Shown piece by piece: positions 34,123 through 42,858 of a stretch of DNA of 64,000 nucleotides. The stretch is from JANMDS01 sp031430575 (lineage in GTDB: Bacteria > Pseudomonadota > Gammaproteobacteria > Burkholderiales > Casimicrobiaceae). Position 1 is the stretch's first letter; each line of letters begins with the position of its first letter. The DNA is taken from the NCBI GenBank assembly GCA_031430575.1, contig JANPBT010000067.1, forward strand, positions 1-64,000, read 5' to 3'. The notes below the pieces were generated by a model. That model saw only the letters and a list, made by a program, of their open reading frames with translations. It had not been told where the DNA came from and ran no database searches. Position numbers and translations under genes: made by a program.

Positions 34123-35283
34123 ATGAATTCCCGTCGTTCAACGCTTGCCGCGCTTTCCGGCATGGCCGCTGCGCTGATGCTCTCAGCTTGCGGTCAAAAA
34201 GAAGAGCCTAAAAAAGTTGAAGCCCCGGTGGCTCCACCTGTTGCCGCCGCGCCTGCACCCGCTAAGCCTGATCCAATGAAAATCGCTTTTGTCTACGTCG
34301 GCCCAGTCGGCGATCATGGCTGGAGCTACGCGCACGATATCGGTCGTAAAGCAATTGAAAAAGAATTCGGCGAAAAAGTTAAAACCTCTTTCGTGGAAAA
34401 AGTGCCAGAAGGTGCAGATACTGAGCGCGTCGTCCGTGATCTCGCGGCACAAGGCAACAAAATGATTTTCGGCACGTCATTTGGTTTCGGCGATGGCATG
34501 CAAAAAGTGGCGCAAGACCCGGCGTTTAAAGACGTGAAGTTTGAGCATGCAACAGGCTACAAAACTGCGCCAAACTTGCGTGTTTACCAAGTGCGCATGT
34601 ATGAGAGCGCATATTTGGCAGGCGTAGTCGCAGGCAAAGTCACCAAGACCAATAAACTGGGCTTTGTGGGCTCCATTCCAATTCCTGAAGTGTTGCGCAA
34701 TGCCAATGCATTTTTGCTCGGCGCGCAATCGGTAAACCCGAAAGCAACGCTCAATATCGTATGGATCAATTCTTGGTTTGATCCGGGCAAAGAGAAAGAA
34801 GCGGCTGAGGCAATGATCGCTCAAGGCGCAGACGTGCTCATCCAAAATACAGACTCCACCGCGGTGGTGCAAGCCGCAGAAGCAAAGGGCAAAAAAGCTT
34901 TTGGCTGGGATAGCGATATGAGTTCTTTCGCACCGACCGCCCATTTAGCATCGAGCGTTATTAACTGGGGCCCGTACTACGTCTCCGCAGTGAAAGATGC
35001 GCTTGCTGGCACGTGGAAAGAAGGCGCTTACTTGGGTGGCTTGAAAGAGGGCTTAGTGGGCCTTGATAAAGTAAATCCAGGCTTGCCGCAAGATGTGCGC
35101 GATATGGTCGCTGCGAAATCGAAAGATATCGTTGATGGAAAATTGCTGCCATTCGCCGGCCCAATCGTCGGTCAAGACGGTAAAGAGCGCGTTGCCAAAG
35201 ATGCGTCGATGGATCAAAAAGGCATGGACAGTATGGACTTTTTGGTTAAAGGCGTGACGGGTAAATTGCCTGCGAAGAAGTAA
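34123..35283 (+). CDS. BMP/PnrA-like ABC transporter substrate-binding lipoprotein
   Basis: 386 residues from the ATG at 34123. A lipobox (ALMLSACGQK) follows a short signal, then a Pro/Ala-rich linker, then the Bmp/PnrA domain (KIAFVYVGPVGDHGWSYAHD, GKVTKTNKLGFVGSIPIPEV, FGWDSDMSSFAP). Family members bind purine nucleosides or similar ligands for ABC import. The gene stands alone between a repeat copy and a strong terminator, with no permease or ATPase nearby. In other beta-proteobacteria it usually starts such an operon, so this one works with a distant transporter or has another role. Confidence 0.88.
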   Translation: MNSRRSTLAALSGMAAALMLSACGQKEEPKKVEAPVAPPVAAAPAPAKPDPMKIAFVYVGPVGDHGWSYAHDIGRKAIEKEFGEKVKTSFVEKVPEGADTERVVRDLAAQGNKMIFGTSFGFGDGMQKVAQDPAFKDVKFEHATGYKTAPNLRVYQVRMYESAYLAGVVAGKVTKTNKLGFVGSIPIPEVLRNANAFLLGAQSVNPKATLNIVWINSWFDPGKEKEAAEAMIAQGADVLIQNTDSTAVVQAAEAKGKKAFGWDSDMSSFAPTAHLASSVINWGPYYVSAVKDALAGTWKEGAYLGGLKEGLVGLDKVNPGLPQDVRDMVAAKSKDIVDGKLLPFAGPIVGQDGKERVAKDASMDQKGMDSMDFLVKGVTGKLPAKK

Positions 35284-35307
35284 TTTTTTTTAACGCAGTT
35301 GCAAGCG

Positions 35308-35337
35308 AAAAAGCCCGATATGTTCGGGCTTTTTTTA
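35308..35337 (+). terminator. Terminator of the BMP lipoprotein gene
   Basis: Stem AAAAAGCCCGA/TCGGGCTTTTT around a short TATGT loop, ending in T7, 25 bases after the stop. Confidence 0.9.
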
Positions 35338-35386
35338 TGGGTATCGCAAATGCGCTTCGGCGCAGGTGGTGGCTTCAAAAATGGCT

Positions 35387-35405
35387 CAATCTGCGCCGCA
35401 GGTAT
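35387..35405 (-). repeat. 19-bp dispersed repeat
   Basis: Between the BMP gene terminator and the Ldh-type gene. Confidence 0.92.
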
Positions 35406-35553
35406 TGAACACATTGGATTGAGGGCGTAGATTTTTCGCTCCAGCATGGTTTTGCATTCGCCGCACCACGTCTTAGCACTAGAATCAAACTCTCATCAAC
35501 TTCTCTTTTGGCGTTTAGATTGCAATGTGCGATCTAGCGCAACGCACCGATTT

Positions 35554-36642
35554 ATGGCTGAAAAGACAATCGCCCCCACGCCGCTGCACCAATGGATTGT
35601 CGCGCTTTGGCGGGCTGCGGGCAGCAGTGAAGTTGAGGCAAGGCGATGCGCCGATCATCTCGTGCTTGCAAATTTAACGGGGCACGACTCGCATGGCGTC
35701 GGCATGATCCCGCGCTATGTGGATTCCTTTTTGCATGGCGAATTGGATCTTAACCGCGAAGTCACCATTGCTCATGATGCGGGCGCGGTCGTCACCATTG
35801 ATGGTCATCATGGCATGGGGCAACATGTGGCCTTTCAAGCGATGGAGATCGCCATTGCGCGCGCGAAAGTGCACGGTGTGTGCGTAATGGGGCTTAAAAA
35901 TTCTCACCATCTCGGGCGCGTTGGGCATTGGGCGGAGCAGGCAATTTCAGCGGGCATGTGCTCAGTGCATTTCACCAATGCCTGCAGCCAATGGTGGGTC
36001 GCGCCCCATGGCGGCGCGGAAGGGCGCTTTGTAACGAATCCGTTTACCGTCGGCATTCCGATGCCTGGGGCAGAGCCGATCGTGCTCGATTTTGCGACCT
36101 CAGCGATCGCCCAAGGCAAAGTGCGCGTGGCTTACAACAAAGGTGTTGCGGTGCCGCCCAATTCGCTCATCGATTCGCGCGGCGCGCCAACGAATGATCC
36201 TGCGGTGCTTTTTGAGCCCGTTGATGGCAAGCTTGGCGCGCTGGTGACCACGGGTGCACACAAAGGCTACGCACTTGCAATGGTTTGCGAGCTGCTCGGC
36301 GCAGCGCTCACCGGTGGCGCAACGACGCGGCCTGAAAATCGCCCGAATCATGGCGTTTGGAACAACATGCTTACGATCGTTTTCGATCCGAAAAAAATGG
36401 GCACTGAAAGCGTCTTTGGGAATGAGGCGGCCGCGTTCATTGCGTGGGTGAAAAGTGCCCGCAAGCAGCCCGGCGTTACCGAAATATTAATGCCCGGAGA
36501 CCCCGAACGGGCATCGCGCGAAGCCCGAAAGGATGGATTTCTGATCGATGTCGAAACGCTCGCGCAAATGGATCGGGCGAGTGCTTCCATTGCTGCGAAA
36601 TTTGGTCAATCGCCGGGGCCGATTTCAGGCTTGGCTGCCTAG
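35554..36642 (+). CDS. Ldh-family (malate/L-lactate type) NAD(P)-dependent dehydrogenase
   Basis: 362 residues from the ATG at 35554 (MAEKTIAPTPLHQW). HDSHGVGMIPRYVDSF, LKNSHHLGRVGHWAEQA, FVTNPFTVGIP, ATSAIAQGKVRVA and HKGYALAMVCELLGAALTGG match the type-2 malate/lactate dehydrogenase family, which oxidises 2-hydroxy acids and related compounds. The substrate cannot be fixed from sequence. Four bases separate it from the Rieske oxygenase gene, so both probably serve one pathway, such as degradation of an aromatic or hydroxy acid. Confidence 0.87.
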   Translation: MAEKTIAPTPLHQWIVALWRAAGSSEVEARRCADHLVLANLTGHDSHGVGMIPRYVDSFLHGELDLNREVTIAHDAGAVVTIDGHHGMGQHVAFQAMEIAIARAKVHGVCVMGLKNSHHLGRVGHWAEQAISAGMCSVHFTNACSQWWVAPHGGAEGRFVTNPFTVGIPMPGAEPIVLDFATSAIAQGKVRVAYNKGVAVPPNSLIDSRGAPTNDPAVLFEPVDGKLGALVTTGAHKGYALAMVCELLGAALTGGATTRPENRPNHGVWNNMLTIVFDPKKMGTESVFGNEAAAFIAWVKSARKQPGVTEILMPGDPERASREARKDGFLIDVETLAQMDRASASIAAKFGQSPGPISGLAA

Positions 36643-36645
36643 CTG

Positions 36646-37641
36646 ATGGATTTCGAACGCACGCTCTGGCATCCCGTTGCGCGCGCCGATGCTTTACCTG
36701 CGGCGCAACTATTTGGCGCGGTGCTGCTCGACGCCCGCATCGTCGTCTGGCGCGATAGCGTGGGTGCGCTGCACGCGTGGGAAGATCGCTGCCCTCACCG
36801 GGGCACGGCGCTATCGCTCGGCTGCGTGCGCAATGATCGGTTGCAATGCGCTTATCACGGCTGGCAATTTGATGGCGATGGCAAATGCGCGCACATACCG
36901 GCATTAAATCGCGGCTTACCTGCGGCGCAGATTTTGCAGATTTATGAGGCGAAAGAAAAATATGGCATGCTCTGGGTGCGCTTGCAGAAAAGCGGCAGCG
37001 AAATTCCGCCGTTTCCAGAGTTTGAAAATGCCGCCCTGATGAAGGTGCATTGCGGTGTGTATGAAGTCGCCACGAGTGCGCCGCGCATTATCGAAAATTT
37101 TCTAGATATGGCGCATTTTGGGTTTGTGCATGATGGAATTTTGGGTGATACCGACCATACCGAAGTGCCAGATTACGCAGTATCCAATTTCAACGATGCC
37201 CGTGGCGAGGGCATTCTTGCCACCCAATGTTTCGCTTGGCAGCCCCGCAGTAACGCTACGATTGCGCAAGGCACAATGGTTGAATACACCTATCGAGTGT
37301 GCGCGCCGTACACCAGTATTTTGACCAAAATACCTGCGGCGCAGAATGGCTTTGCAGAAGCGATTGCACTGTTTGTGCAGCCGGTCACGCACGAAACGTC
37401 GCGCGCATGGTTTGTGCTCGCCGTGACCGATACGGGCGCAGGCGACGACAATTTGCAGGCATTTCAAGATACGATTTTTGCGCAGGACAAACCGATTATT
37501 GAATCGCAGTCTCCAAAGCGATTGCCACTCGATTTGCGCGCTGAAGCCCACTGCGCTGCGGACAAAATGAGTAGCGCCTATCGCCGGTATCTGCAAGATC
37601 AGGGCGTCGGTTTTGGTGTAATTCCTAGCCAAAGAAGCTAA
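36646..37641 (+). CDS. Rieske non-heme iron oxygenase, terminal component
   Basis: 331 residues. The Rieske [2Fe-2S] ligands appear as CPHRGTALSLG and CAYHGWQF; the mononuclear iron site appears as ENFLDMAHFGFVHDG. Size and pattern fit the vanillate-demethylase-like (single-component alpha) group that hydroxylates or demethylates aromatic or alicyclic substrates with a separate reductase, absent here. Three repeat copies are read in the PAAQ frame, at about residues 17 (degenerate), 91 and 229, outside the metal sites. Partner of the preceding dehydrogenase gene. Confidence 0.87.
   Translation: MDFERTLWHPVARADALPAAQLFGAVLLDARIVVWRDSVGALHAWEDRCPHRGTALSLGCVRNDRLQCAYHGWQFDGDGKCAHIPALNRGLPAAQILQIYEAKEKYGMLWVRLQKSGSEIPPFPEFENAALMKVHCGVYEVATSAPRIIENFLDMAHFGFVHDGILGDTDHTEVPDYAVSNFNDARGEGILATQCFAWQPRSNATIAQGTMVEYTYRVCAPYTSILTKIPAAQNGFAEAIALFVQPVTHETSRAWFVLAVTDTGAGDDNLQAFQDTIFAQDKPIIESQSPKRLPLDLRAEAHCAADKMSSAYRRYLQDQGVGFGVIPSQRS
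36694..36712 (+). repeat. 19-bp dispersed repeat, degenerate
   Basis: Rieske gene, TTACCTGCGGCGCAACTAT, read LPAAQLF. Confidence 0.7.
36916..36934 (+). repeat. 19-bp dispersed repeat
   Basis: Rieske gene, read LPAAQIL. Confidence 0.92.
37330..37348 (+). repeat. 19-bp dispersed repeat
   Basis: Rieske gene, read KIPAAQN. Confidence 0.9.
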
Positions 37642-37642
37642 A

Positions 37643-37670
37643 AAAAGCGGCTCTAAATCGAGCCGCTTTT
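37643..37670. terminator. Bidirectional terminator between Rieske gene and aqpZ
   Basis: Perfect stem AAAAGCGGCTC/GAGCCGCTTTT around TAAATC, flanked by A and T runs, between two convergent genes. Confidence 0.88.
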
Positions 37671-37695
37671 GAAGGATTTAACGCAAGCGCTTAGC

Positions 37696-38382
37696 TTAGT
37701 CTTTCTTGCCTGCGACCGCGTTGTAAATCGTCGCACCAATCGCACCGCCGATGATCGGCGCAATCCAGAACATCCACAATTGCGTGATGTAACCGCCACC
37801 GGCAAATAGCGCCACGCCCGTGCTGCGCGCAGGGTTAACGGAAGTATTGGTCACTGGAATGCTAATCAAGTGAATGAGCGTAAGGCATAAGCCAATTGCA
37901 ATCGGCGCGAAACCTGGAGGCGCGCGCTTATCGGTCGCACCCATGATCACGAAGAGGAACATCGCGGTCATGACCACTTCGCATACCAGCGCGGCCACCA
38001 TTGAGTATTTACCCGGTGATAAATCATCGTAGCCGTTAGATGCAAAGCCACCGATGGATACGCCGGCTTTACCGGTTGCGATCAAATAAAGCACGCCCGC
38101 AGCCGCAATGGCGCCGAGCGTTTGCGCGATGATGTAAGGCACGAGATCTTTGCTGCTGAAGCGGCCACCGACCATCAGCCCGACTGAGACGGCAGGGTTG
38201 AGATGGCAACCCGAAATATGCCCAATCGCGTACGCCATCGTCAATACGGTGAGACCGAAGGCAAGAGAGACGCCATGCAGGCCGATACCCACGTTAGGAA
38301 AGGCGGCCGCGAGCACGGCGCTGCCGCATCCACCCAAGACCAACCAAAATGTACCGATAAATTCCGCTGCGAGTTTATTCAT
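37696..38382 (-). CDS. aqpZ: Aquaporin Z
   Basis: 228 residues from the ATG at 38382 (MNKLAAEFIGTFWLVLGGCGSAV), six bases after GGAG; an earlier ATG overlaps the ribosome site. Six membrane helices and two pore motifs, HLNPAVS and VNPARS, are intact; GATDKRAPPGFAPIAIGL and LIHLISIPVTNTSVNP are near-identical to E. coli AqpZ. It is an inner-membrane water channel. No repeat copy in the gene, consistent with little free sequence in a helix bundle. Confidence 0.96.
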   Translation of the reverse strand: MNKLAAEFIGTFWLVLGGCGSAVLAAAFPNVGIGLHGVSLAFGLTVLTMAYAIGHISGCHLNPAVSVGLMVGGRFSSKDLVPYIIAQTLGAIAAAGVLYLIATGKAGVSIGGFASNGYDDLSPGKYSMVAALVCEVVMTAMFLFVIMGATDKRAPPGFAPIAIGLCLTLIHLISIPVTNTSVNPARSTGVALFAGGGYITQLWMFWIAPIIGGAIGATIYNAVAGKKD

Positions 38383-38493
38383 TAGAGACTCCATTTTTTG
38401 ATTTAACGCACGAGTATCATCAGAAAAAATGACAATCTCGTGAAATGCGATTTAACTTCATTTCGGCACTCAAGACAACTTAAAATCAATTAA

Positions 38494-39630
38494 ATGAAGA
38501 AAAACTTCTTGCCGTATGACGGTGTACTCGTTGTTTCGTTGGAGCAGGCCGTCGCAGCGCCATATGCAACAAGTAGGCTTGCGCAAGCGGGCGCGCGTGT
38601 GATCAAAATTGAGAGACCCGAAGGCGATTTCGCGCGCGGTTACGATACTGCCGTCAATGGCGAAGCCTCGTACTGGGTTTGGCTCAATCAGGGCAAAGAA
38701 TCGGTCTGCCTTGATCTCAAAAGCGCAGGTGATCTTGCAATGATGCAGCGCTTAATTTCGAAGGCCGACGTCTTTGTGCAAAACCTTGCGCCGGGCGCAG
38801 CGGCACGACTGGGATTGGGCAGCGAGGAGCTGCGTTGCAAATATCCGCGTTTGATTACCTGCGATATTTCTGGTTACGGCGAAGCAGGCGCGAAAGCCGA
38901 TTTGAAAGCTTATGATTTTTTAGTGCAAGCGGAGTCTGGGCTGCTCAGTGTGAGCGGTGCGCCAGGGCCGTACGGACGCATCGGCGTTTCGATTTGCGAC
39001 ATTGGTGCGGGAATGCACGCACTCATTGCGATACAGCAGGCACTTACGCTGCGCGAGAAAACTGGGCACGGCGCAAAGCTGCATGTTTCCTTATTTGATA
39101 GTGCATTTGATTGGATGGCGGTGCCGCTATTGCATGAGATGGAAGGCAACGGCGCGCCCAAGCGCGTCGGACTCAAGCATCCGACCATTGCGCCTTACGG
39201 TGGCTTCGATACCCAAGATGGGCACACGCTTATTATCTCAATCCAAAATAATCGCGAGTTCGCCCGTCTTTGCGCGCAGGTGCTTGGTGATGCGGCACTC
39301 GCCAGCGATGCCCGGTTTTCTGAAAATAATGCGCGGGTTGCAAATCGTGTCGCGCTTGATGGCATGATCGCGGCGGCGTTTGGGCAACGCACGCGCACGC
39401 AAATGGAAACGCTGCTACACGATGCTGAAATTGCATTTGGTGGAATTAATTCTGTGGCCGATGTCGCCGTGCATCCGCAAGCGCGCACGTGGCCGCAGCC
39501 CGTCAATGGTGAAACCGTGCAGATGATGGCCCCCGCTTTTCAGGCCGATTGGCAGACGAAATCTTTTGCCGCGTGCCCCGCGCTCGGTGCCGATACCGAT
39601 GCGGTGAAGCGTGAATTCGCGCAATATTAA
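38494..39630 (+). CDS. CaiB/BaiF-family (class III) CoA transferase
   Basis: 378 residues. LEQAVAAPYATSRLAQAGARVIKIERPEGDFAR is the typical start; the catalytic Asp lies in ADLKAYDFLVQAESG; CLDLKS and NLAPGAAARLG follow. It moves CoA between carboxylic acids. First gene of a run with a MaoC/HTD2-like hydratase, an acyl-CoA dehydrogenase and a Bug receptor, so it probably activates an imported acid for beta-oxidation-like breakdown. The acid is unknown. Confidence 0.87.
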   Translation: MKKNFLPYDGVLVVSLEQAVAAPYATSRLAQAGARVIKIERPEGDFARGYDTAVNGEASYWVWLNQGKESVCLDLKSAGDLAMMQRLISKADVFVQNLAPGAAARLGLGSEELRCKYPRLITCDISGYGEAGAKADLKAYDFLVQAESGLLSVSGAPGPYGRIGVSICDIGAGMHALIAIQQALTLREKTGHGAKLHVSLFDSAFDWMAVPLLHEMEGNGAPKRVGLKHPTIAPYGGFDTQDGHTLIISIQNNREFARLCAQVLGDAALASDARFSENNARVANRVALDGMIAAAFGQRTRTQMETLLHDAEIAFGGINSVADVAVHPQARTWPQPVNGETVQMMAPAFQADWQTKSFAACPALGADTDAVKREFAQY

Positions 39631-39646
39631 ATATGCAGAAGAATAC

Positions 39647-40483
39647 ATGATGACTTGGCAGGCGAAACCGCTGATCGTTAGCGATACTTTGCATCTACCT
39701 GCGGCGCAGTTTTTGGCTGCAACGCTGGATCGCAGTGAGCAGTTTTCAATCGGTGATGCGCTGCCCCCTGCATGGCATTGGTGCTATTTTTTATCCGCCG
39801 CGCATCGTAGTGCGTTGGGCTACGACGGGCACGCCGAGAAAGGCGATTTTTTGCCTCCGATTGCATTGCCACGGCGCATGTGGGGCGGCAGTCGCTTCCA
39901 GTTTCATGCGCCGATGCGCTTGGGCGAGACGATCACCCGCGTATCAAACGTGATCAACGTCAAAGAGACCACCGGCAAATCGGGCAAGCTCGCGTTCGTT
40001 ACGGTCAAGCATGAATATGTCGGTGCAAACGGCGTGCTGCGGGTAGAAGAGGAGCACGACATTGTGTATCGAGATTATGATGATGATCGCAACCCAGATC
40101 GCGCGCTACCTCATCTCGATGCTCCGAACCATGCCGACGTTGTCGTATCCGTCGTTCCCGATCCGGTTTTGTTGTTTCGGTATTCAGCGCTTACCTTTAA
40201 CGGCCACCGCATTCACTATGATCTGCCTTTTTGTCGTGAGAAGGAAGGCTATCGACATTTAGTCGTGCACGGCCCATTGCTGGCGACGATGCTCATCAAT
40301 TTAGCCAGCGATCAGGCGACCGGGCGCACCATGACCGCGTTTACCTTCAAAGCGAAAAGTCCACTTTTTTGCGATGAGTCTTTTAATCTTCACGCGAAAC
40401 GTGAAGGCAATGCAATCGCGCTCTGGGCAACCAATGCCAGTGGTGGTTTGGCGATGGAAGCGCGTGCTGAGTTTGGCGCGTGA
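39647..40483 (+). CDS. MaoC/HTD2-like acyl-CoA hydratase (mesaconyl-CoA hydratase type)
   Basis: 278 residues from the ATG at 39647. LPPIALPRRMWGGSRFQFHAPMRLGETITR, EEEHDIVYR and YSALTFNGHRIHYDLPF fit the hot-dog-fold family that includes fungal HTD2 and bacterial mesaconyl-C4-CoA hydratase. The final stretch FTFKAKSPLFCDESF is also typical. A repeat copy near the N-terminus reads LPAAQFLA. Gene order (CoA transferase, hydratase, dehydrogenase) suggests hydration of an unsaturated CoA ester. Confidence 0.8.
   Translation: MMTWQAKPLIVSDTLHLPAAQFLAATLDRSEQFSIGDALPPAWHWCYFLSAAHRSALGYDGHAEKGDFLPPIALPRRMWGGSRFQFHAPMRLGETITRVSNVINVKETTGKSGKLAFVTVKHEYVGANGVLRVEEEHDIVYRDYDDDRNPDRALPHLDAPNHADVVVSVVPDPVLLFRYSALTFNGHRIHYDLPFCREKEGYRHLVVHGPLLATMLINLASDQATGRTMTAFTFKAKSPLFCDESFNLHAKREGNAIALWATNASGGLAMEARAEFGA
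39695..39713 (+). repeat. 19-bp dispersed repeat
   Basis: MaoC/HTD2-like gene, read LPAAQFL. Confidence 0.88.
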
Positions 40484-40491
40484 AATGAATC

Positions 40492-40510
40492 AAATCTGCG
40501 CCGCAGGTAT
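40492..40510 (-). repeat. 19-bp dispersed repeat
   Basis: Between the hydratase and acyl-CoA dehydrogenase genes, close to the latter's start. Confidence 0.92.
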
Positions 40511-40528
40511 TTAAGTAAAACGTGAACT

Positions 40529-41701
40529 ATGAAAATAAGTGATTCTCCTCACCCAGAAATCCGCGAAGCGGTGCGTGATTTATGTGCGCAATTTCCTGAT
40601 CTTTATTGGCGCGAGATTGATGAAGCCCGCGCCTATCCAGAAAAATTTGTGACCGCATTGATGGAAGCGGGCTGGCTCGCGGCGATGATTCCCGAAGCGT
40701 TCGGCGGCGCGGGGTTGGGTGTTACCGAAGCTTCGATCGTGATGGAGGAAATCAATCGCTGCGGAGGCAATGCTGGATTCGTCCACGGTCAGATGTACAA
40801 CATGGGCACACTTTTGCGCCACGGCTCAGCGCAACAAAAAGCTGAGCTTTTGCCTAAGATTGCAGCAGGGCAATTGCGCTTGCAATCGATGGCGGTGACT
40901 GAGCCTGCTGCAGGCACGGATACCAGTAGCATCACGACCACGGCGGTGAAAAAAGGCGATCGCTACGTGGTGAACGGCCAAAAAGTCTGGATCTCGAGAG
41001 TGCAGCATTCTGATTGGATGATTCTGCTTGCGCGAACCATACCTGCGGCGCAGATTGAGGCGCAAGGGGGCAAGCGCACGGACGGTATGTCGATTTTTTT
41101 AGTCGATGTGGCGAAAGCGGTTGCCGGCGGTATGACCGTGCGCCCAATCCGCAATATGGTGAACCACGAAACCAACGAACTCTTTTTCGATGATCTCGAA
41201 ATTCCGGTAGAAAATTTAATCGGCGCAGAAGGTATGGGTTTTCGATATATTTTGGATGGCCTGAACGCCGAGCGGGCCTTGATTGCGGCGGAGTGCATCG
41301 GCGACGGTTATTGGTTCACCGAGCGCGCTGCGCGCTATGCGAACGAGCGCGTGGTCTTTGGTCGCCCGATTGGCAAAAATCAAGGCGTGCAGTTTCCGAT
41401 CGCCGAGGCGTTTATTAATGTCGAAGCCGCTAATTTGATGCGTTATCGCGCCTGTGAATTGTTTGATGCGGGCAAGCCCTGCGGCGCGCAGGCCAATATG
41501 GCCAAGCACCTCGCCGCGAAAGCTGCTTGGCAGGCGGGCGAGGCTTGCTTGCAAACGCACGGCGGCTTTGGTTTTGCGGCAGAATACGACATTGAGCGCA
41601 AATTCCGCGAAACGCGGCTCTATCAAGTGGCGCCAATTTCCAGCAATCTTGTCCTCTCTTATGTTGGCGAGCACGTTTTGGGAATGCCACGTTCGTTTTA
41701 G
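40529..41701 (+). CDS. Acyl-CoA dehydrogenase
   Basis: 390 residues, FAD-dependent. MAVTEPAAGTDTSSI and YVVNGQKVWISRVQHSDWMILLAR are the flavin-binding core, VNHETNELFFDDLEIPVENLIG follows, and QTHGGFGFAAEYDIERKFRETRL is the C-terminal signature. A repeat copy reads TIPAAQIEAQ at about residue 172, in a surface loop between beta strands where the family is variable. A second copy lies 23 bases before the start. Likely partner of the preceding CoA-transferase and hydratase. Confidence 0.9.
   Translation: MKISDSPHPEIREAVRDLCAQFPDLYWREIDEARAYPEKFVTALMEAGWLAAMIPEAFGGAGLGVTEASIVMEEINRCGGNAGFVHGQMYNMGTLLRHGSAQQKAELLPKIAAGQLRLQSMAVTEPAAGTDTSSITTTAVKKGDRYVVNGQKVWISRVQHSDWMILLARTIPAAQIEAQGGKRTDGMSIFLVDVAKAVAGGMTVRPIRNMVNHETNELFFDDLEIPVENLIGAEGMGFRYILDGLNAERALIAAECIGDGYWFTERAARYANERVVFGRPIGKNQGVQFPIAEAFINVEAANLMRYRACELFDAGKPCGAQANMAKHLAAKAAWQAGEACLQTHGGFGFAAEYDIERKFRETRLYQVAPISSNLVLSYVGEHVLGMPRSF
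41039..41057 (+). repeat. 19-bp dispersed repeat
   Basis: Acyl-CoA dehydrogenase gene, read TIPAAQIE. Confidence 0.92.
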
Positions 41702-41750
41702 TTAAACCACGCGCCAATTTTTTTACGCCATCACAGGAGAGAATTTACCC

Positions 41751-42716
41751 ATGAAAATCACCAAAATTGCAGCCGCAATCGCCGGTTTCTGCGCCGCAGG
41801 TATTGCCGCCGCTTACCCAACCAAGCCTATTTCCCTCGTGGTGCCTTTTGCCGCGGGTGGGCCTACGGACGTCGTTGCCCGCACGCTCGCGGCAGCCATG
41901 ACCAAGACGCTGGGTCAAAGCGTGGTCGTTGAAAACAAGCCGGGCGCGGGTGGCACGATCGCTGCGGGCTACGTCAAAAACGCGAATCCCGACGGCCATA
42001 TTTTGCTGATTCACCATAACGGTATGGCGACCGCGCCAGCGCTTTACCGCAAGCTGGCCTACAACCCACTGACTGATTTCGAGACGATTGGCTTAACCGT
42101 TGACGTGCCGATGACGCTCGTAGGCAAAAAAGACTTACCTGCGAAAAACCTACCCGAGTTGATCGCGTATGTTAAAGCCAATAAAGATAAAGTCTCGCTC
42201 GCTAATGCCGGGCTGGGCGCGGTTTCGCACTTGTGCGGCACGATTTTCCAGCAAGCGATTGGTGTCGATCTGACCACAATTCCGTTTCAAGGCACGGGCC
42301 CGGCGATGACCAATATTGTGGGCGGTCAGGTTGATTTGCTCTGCGATCAAACGACCTCTACGATCCCGCAAATTAAGGGCGATAAAGTTAAGCTCTTTGG
42401 CGTGACCACCAAAAATCGCATTAGCGCACTGCCACAAACGCCAACACTCGATGAGCAAGGCATGAAGGGTTTTGAAGTGGTCGTTTGGCACGGTGTTTAC
42501 GCGCCAAAAGGCACACCGAAAGACGCGGTTATGAAAGTCAACGCTGCATTGCAAATCGCATTGAAAGACGCGGATGTAATTAAGCGCATGGCTGACCTTG
42601 CCGCTGACATTACCCCAATTGCAAACCAAACGCCAGAAGCCCACAAAGCCTGGCTGGCGAGTGAAACCGACAAGTGGGGCAAGGTCATCAAAGCAGCTGG
42701 CCAATACGCCGACTAA
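41751..42716 (+). CDS. Bug/TctC-family periplasmic solute receptor
   Basis: 321 residues, with AGGAGAG upstream. The signal peptide MKITKIAAAIAGFCAAGIAAA contains a repeat copy read as FCAAGIAA, which supplies its hydrophobic core. The mature protein starts YPTKPISLVVPFAAGGPTDVVART. Placed after the acyl-CoA dehydrogenase, it may capture the acid that the CoA transferase activates. Ends in a strong terminator. Confidence 0.9.
   Translation: MKITKIAAAIAGFCAAGIAAAYPTKPISLVVPFAAGGPTDVVARTLAAAMTKTLGQSVVVENKPGAGGTIAAGYVKNANPDGHILLIHHNGMATAPALYRKLAYNPLTDFETIGLTVDVPMTLVGKKDLPAKNLPELIAYVKANKDKVSLANAGLGAVSHLCGTIFQQAIGVDLTTIPFQGTGPAMTNIVGGQVDLLCDQTTSTIPQIKGDKVKLFGVTTKNRISALPQTPTLDEQGMKGFEVVVWHGVYAPKGTPKDAVMKVNAALQIALKDADVIKRMADLAADITPIANQTPEAHKAWLASETDKWGKVIKAAGQYAD
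41785..41803 (-). repeat. 19-bp dispersed repeat
   Basis: Signal peptide of the third Bug receptor, read FCAAGIA. Confidence 0.9.
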
Positions 42717-42739
42717 TCTGCCTTTGCCGTTTACCGAGC

Positions 42740-42779
42740 CAACACCGGCGGTGCCCATGCACTGCCGGTGTTGTTTTTT
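42740..42779 (+). terminator. Terminator after the third Bug receptor gene
   Basis: Perfect 10-bp stem CAACACCGGC/GCCGGTGTTG with a 14-nt loop and T6, starting 23 bases after the stop. Confidence 0.9.
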
Positions 42780-42804
42780 ATGCGACCCGAGCACAATTTT
42801 GGGG

Positions 42805-42823
42805 ATACCTGCGGCGCAGAAAT
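42805..42823 (+). repeat. 19-bp dispersed repeat, left arm of inverted pair
   Basis: Pairs with 42830-42848 across a 6-base loop. Confidence 0.92.
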
Positions 42824-42829
42824 AGGCAT

Positions 42830-42848
42830 AAATCTGCGCCGCAGGTAT
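42830..42848 (-). repeat. 19-bp dispersed repeat, right arm of inverted pair
   Basis: Full consensus, 10 bases before the hyi start. Confidence 0.93.
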
Positions 42849-42858
42849 CCTTATTGTT

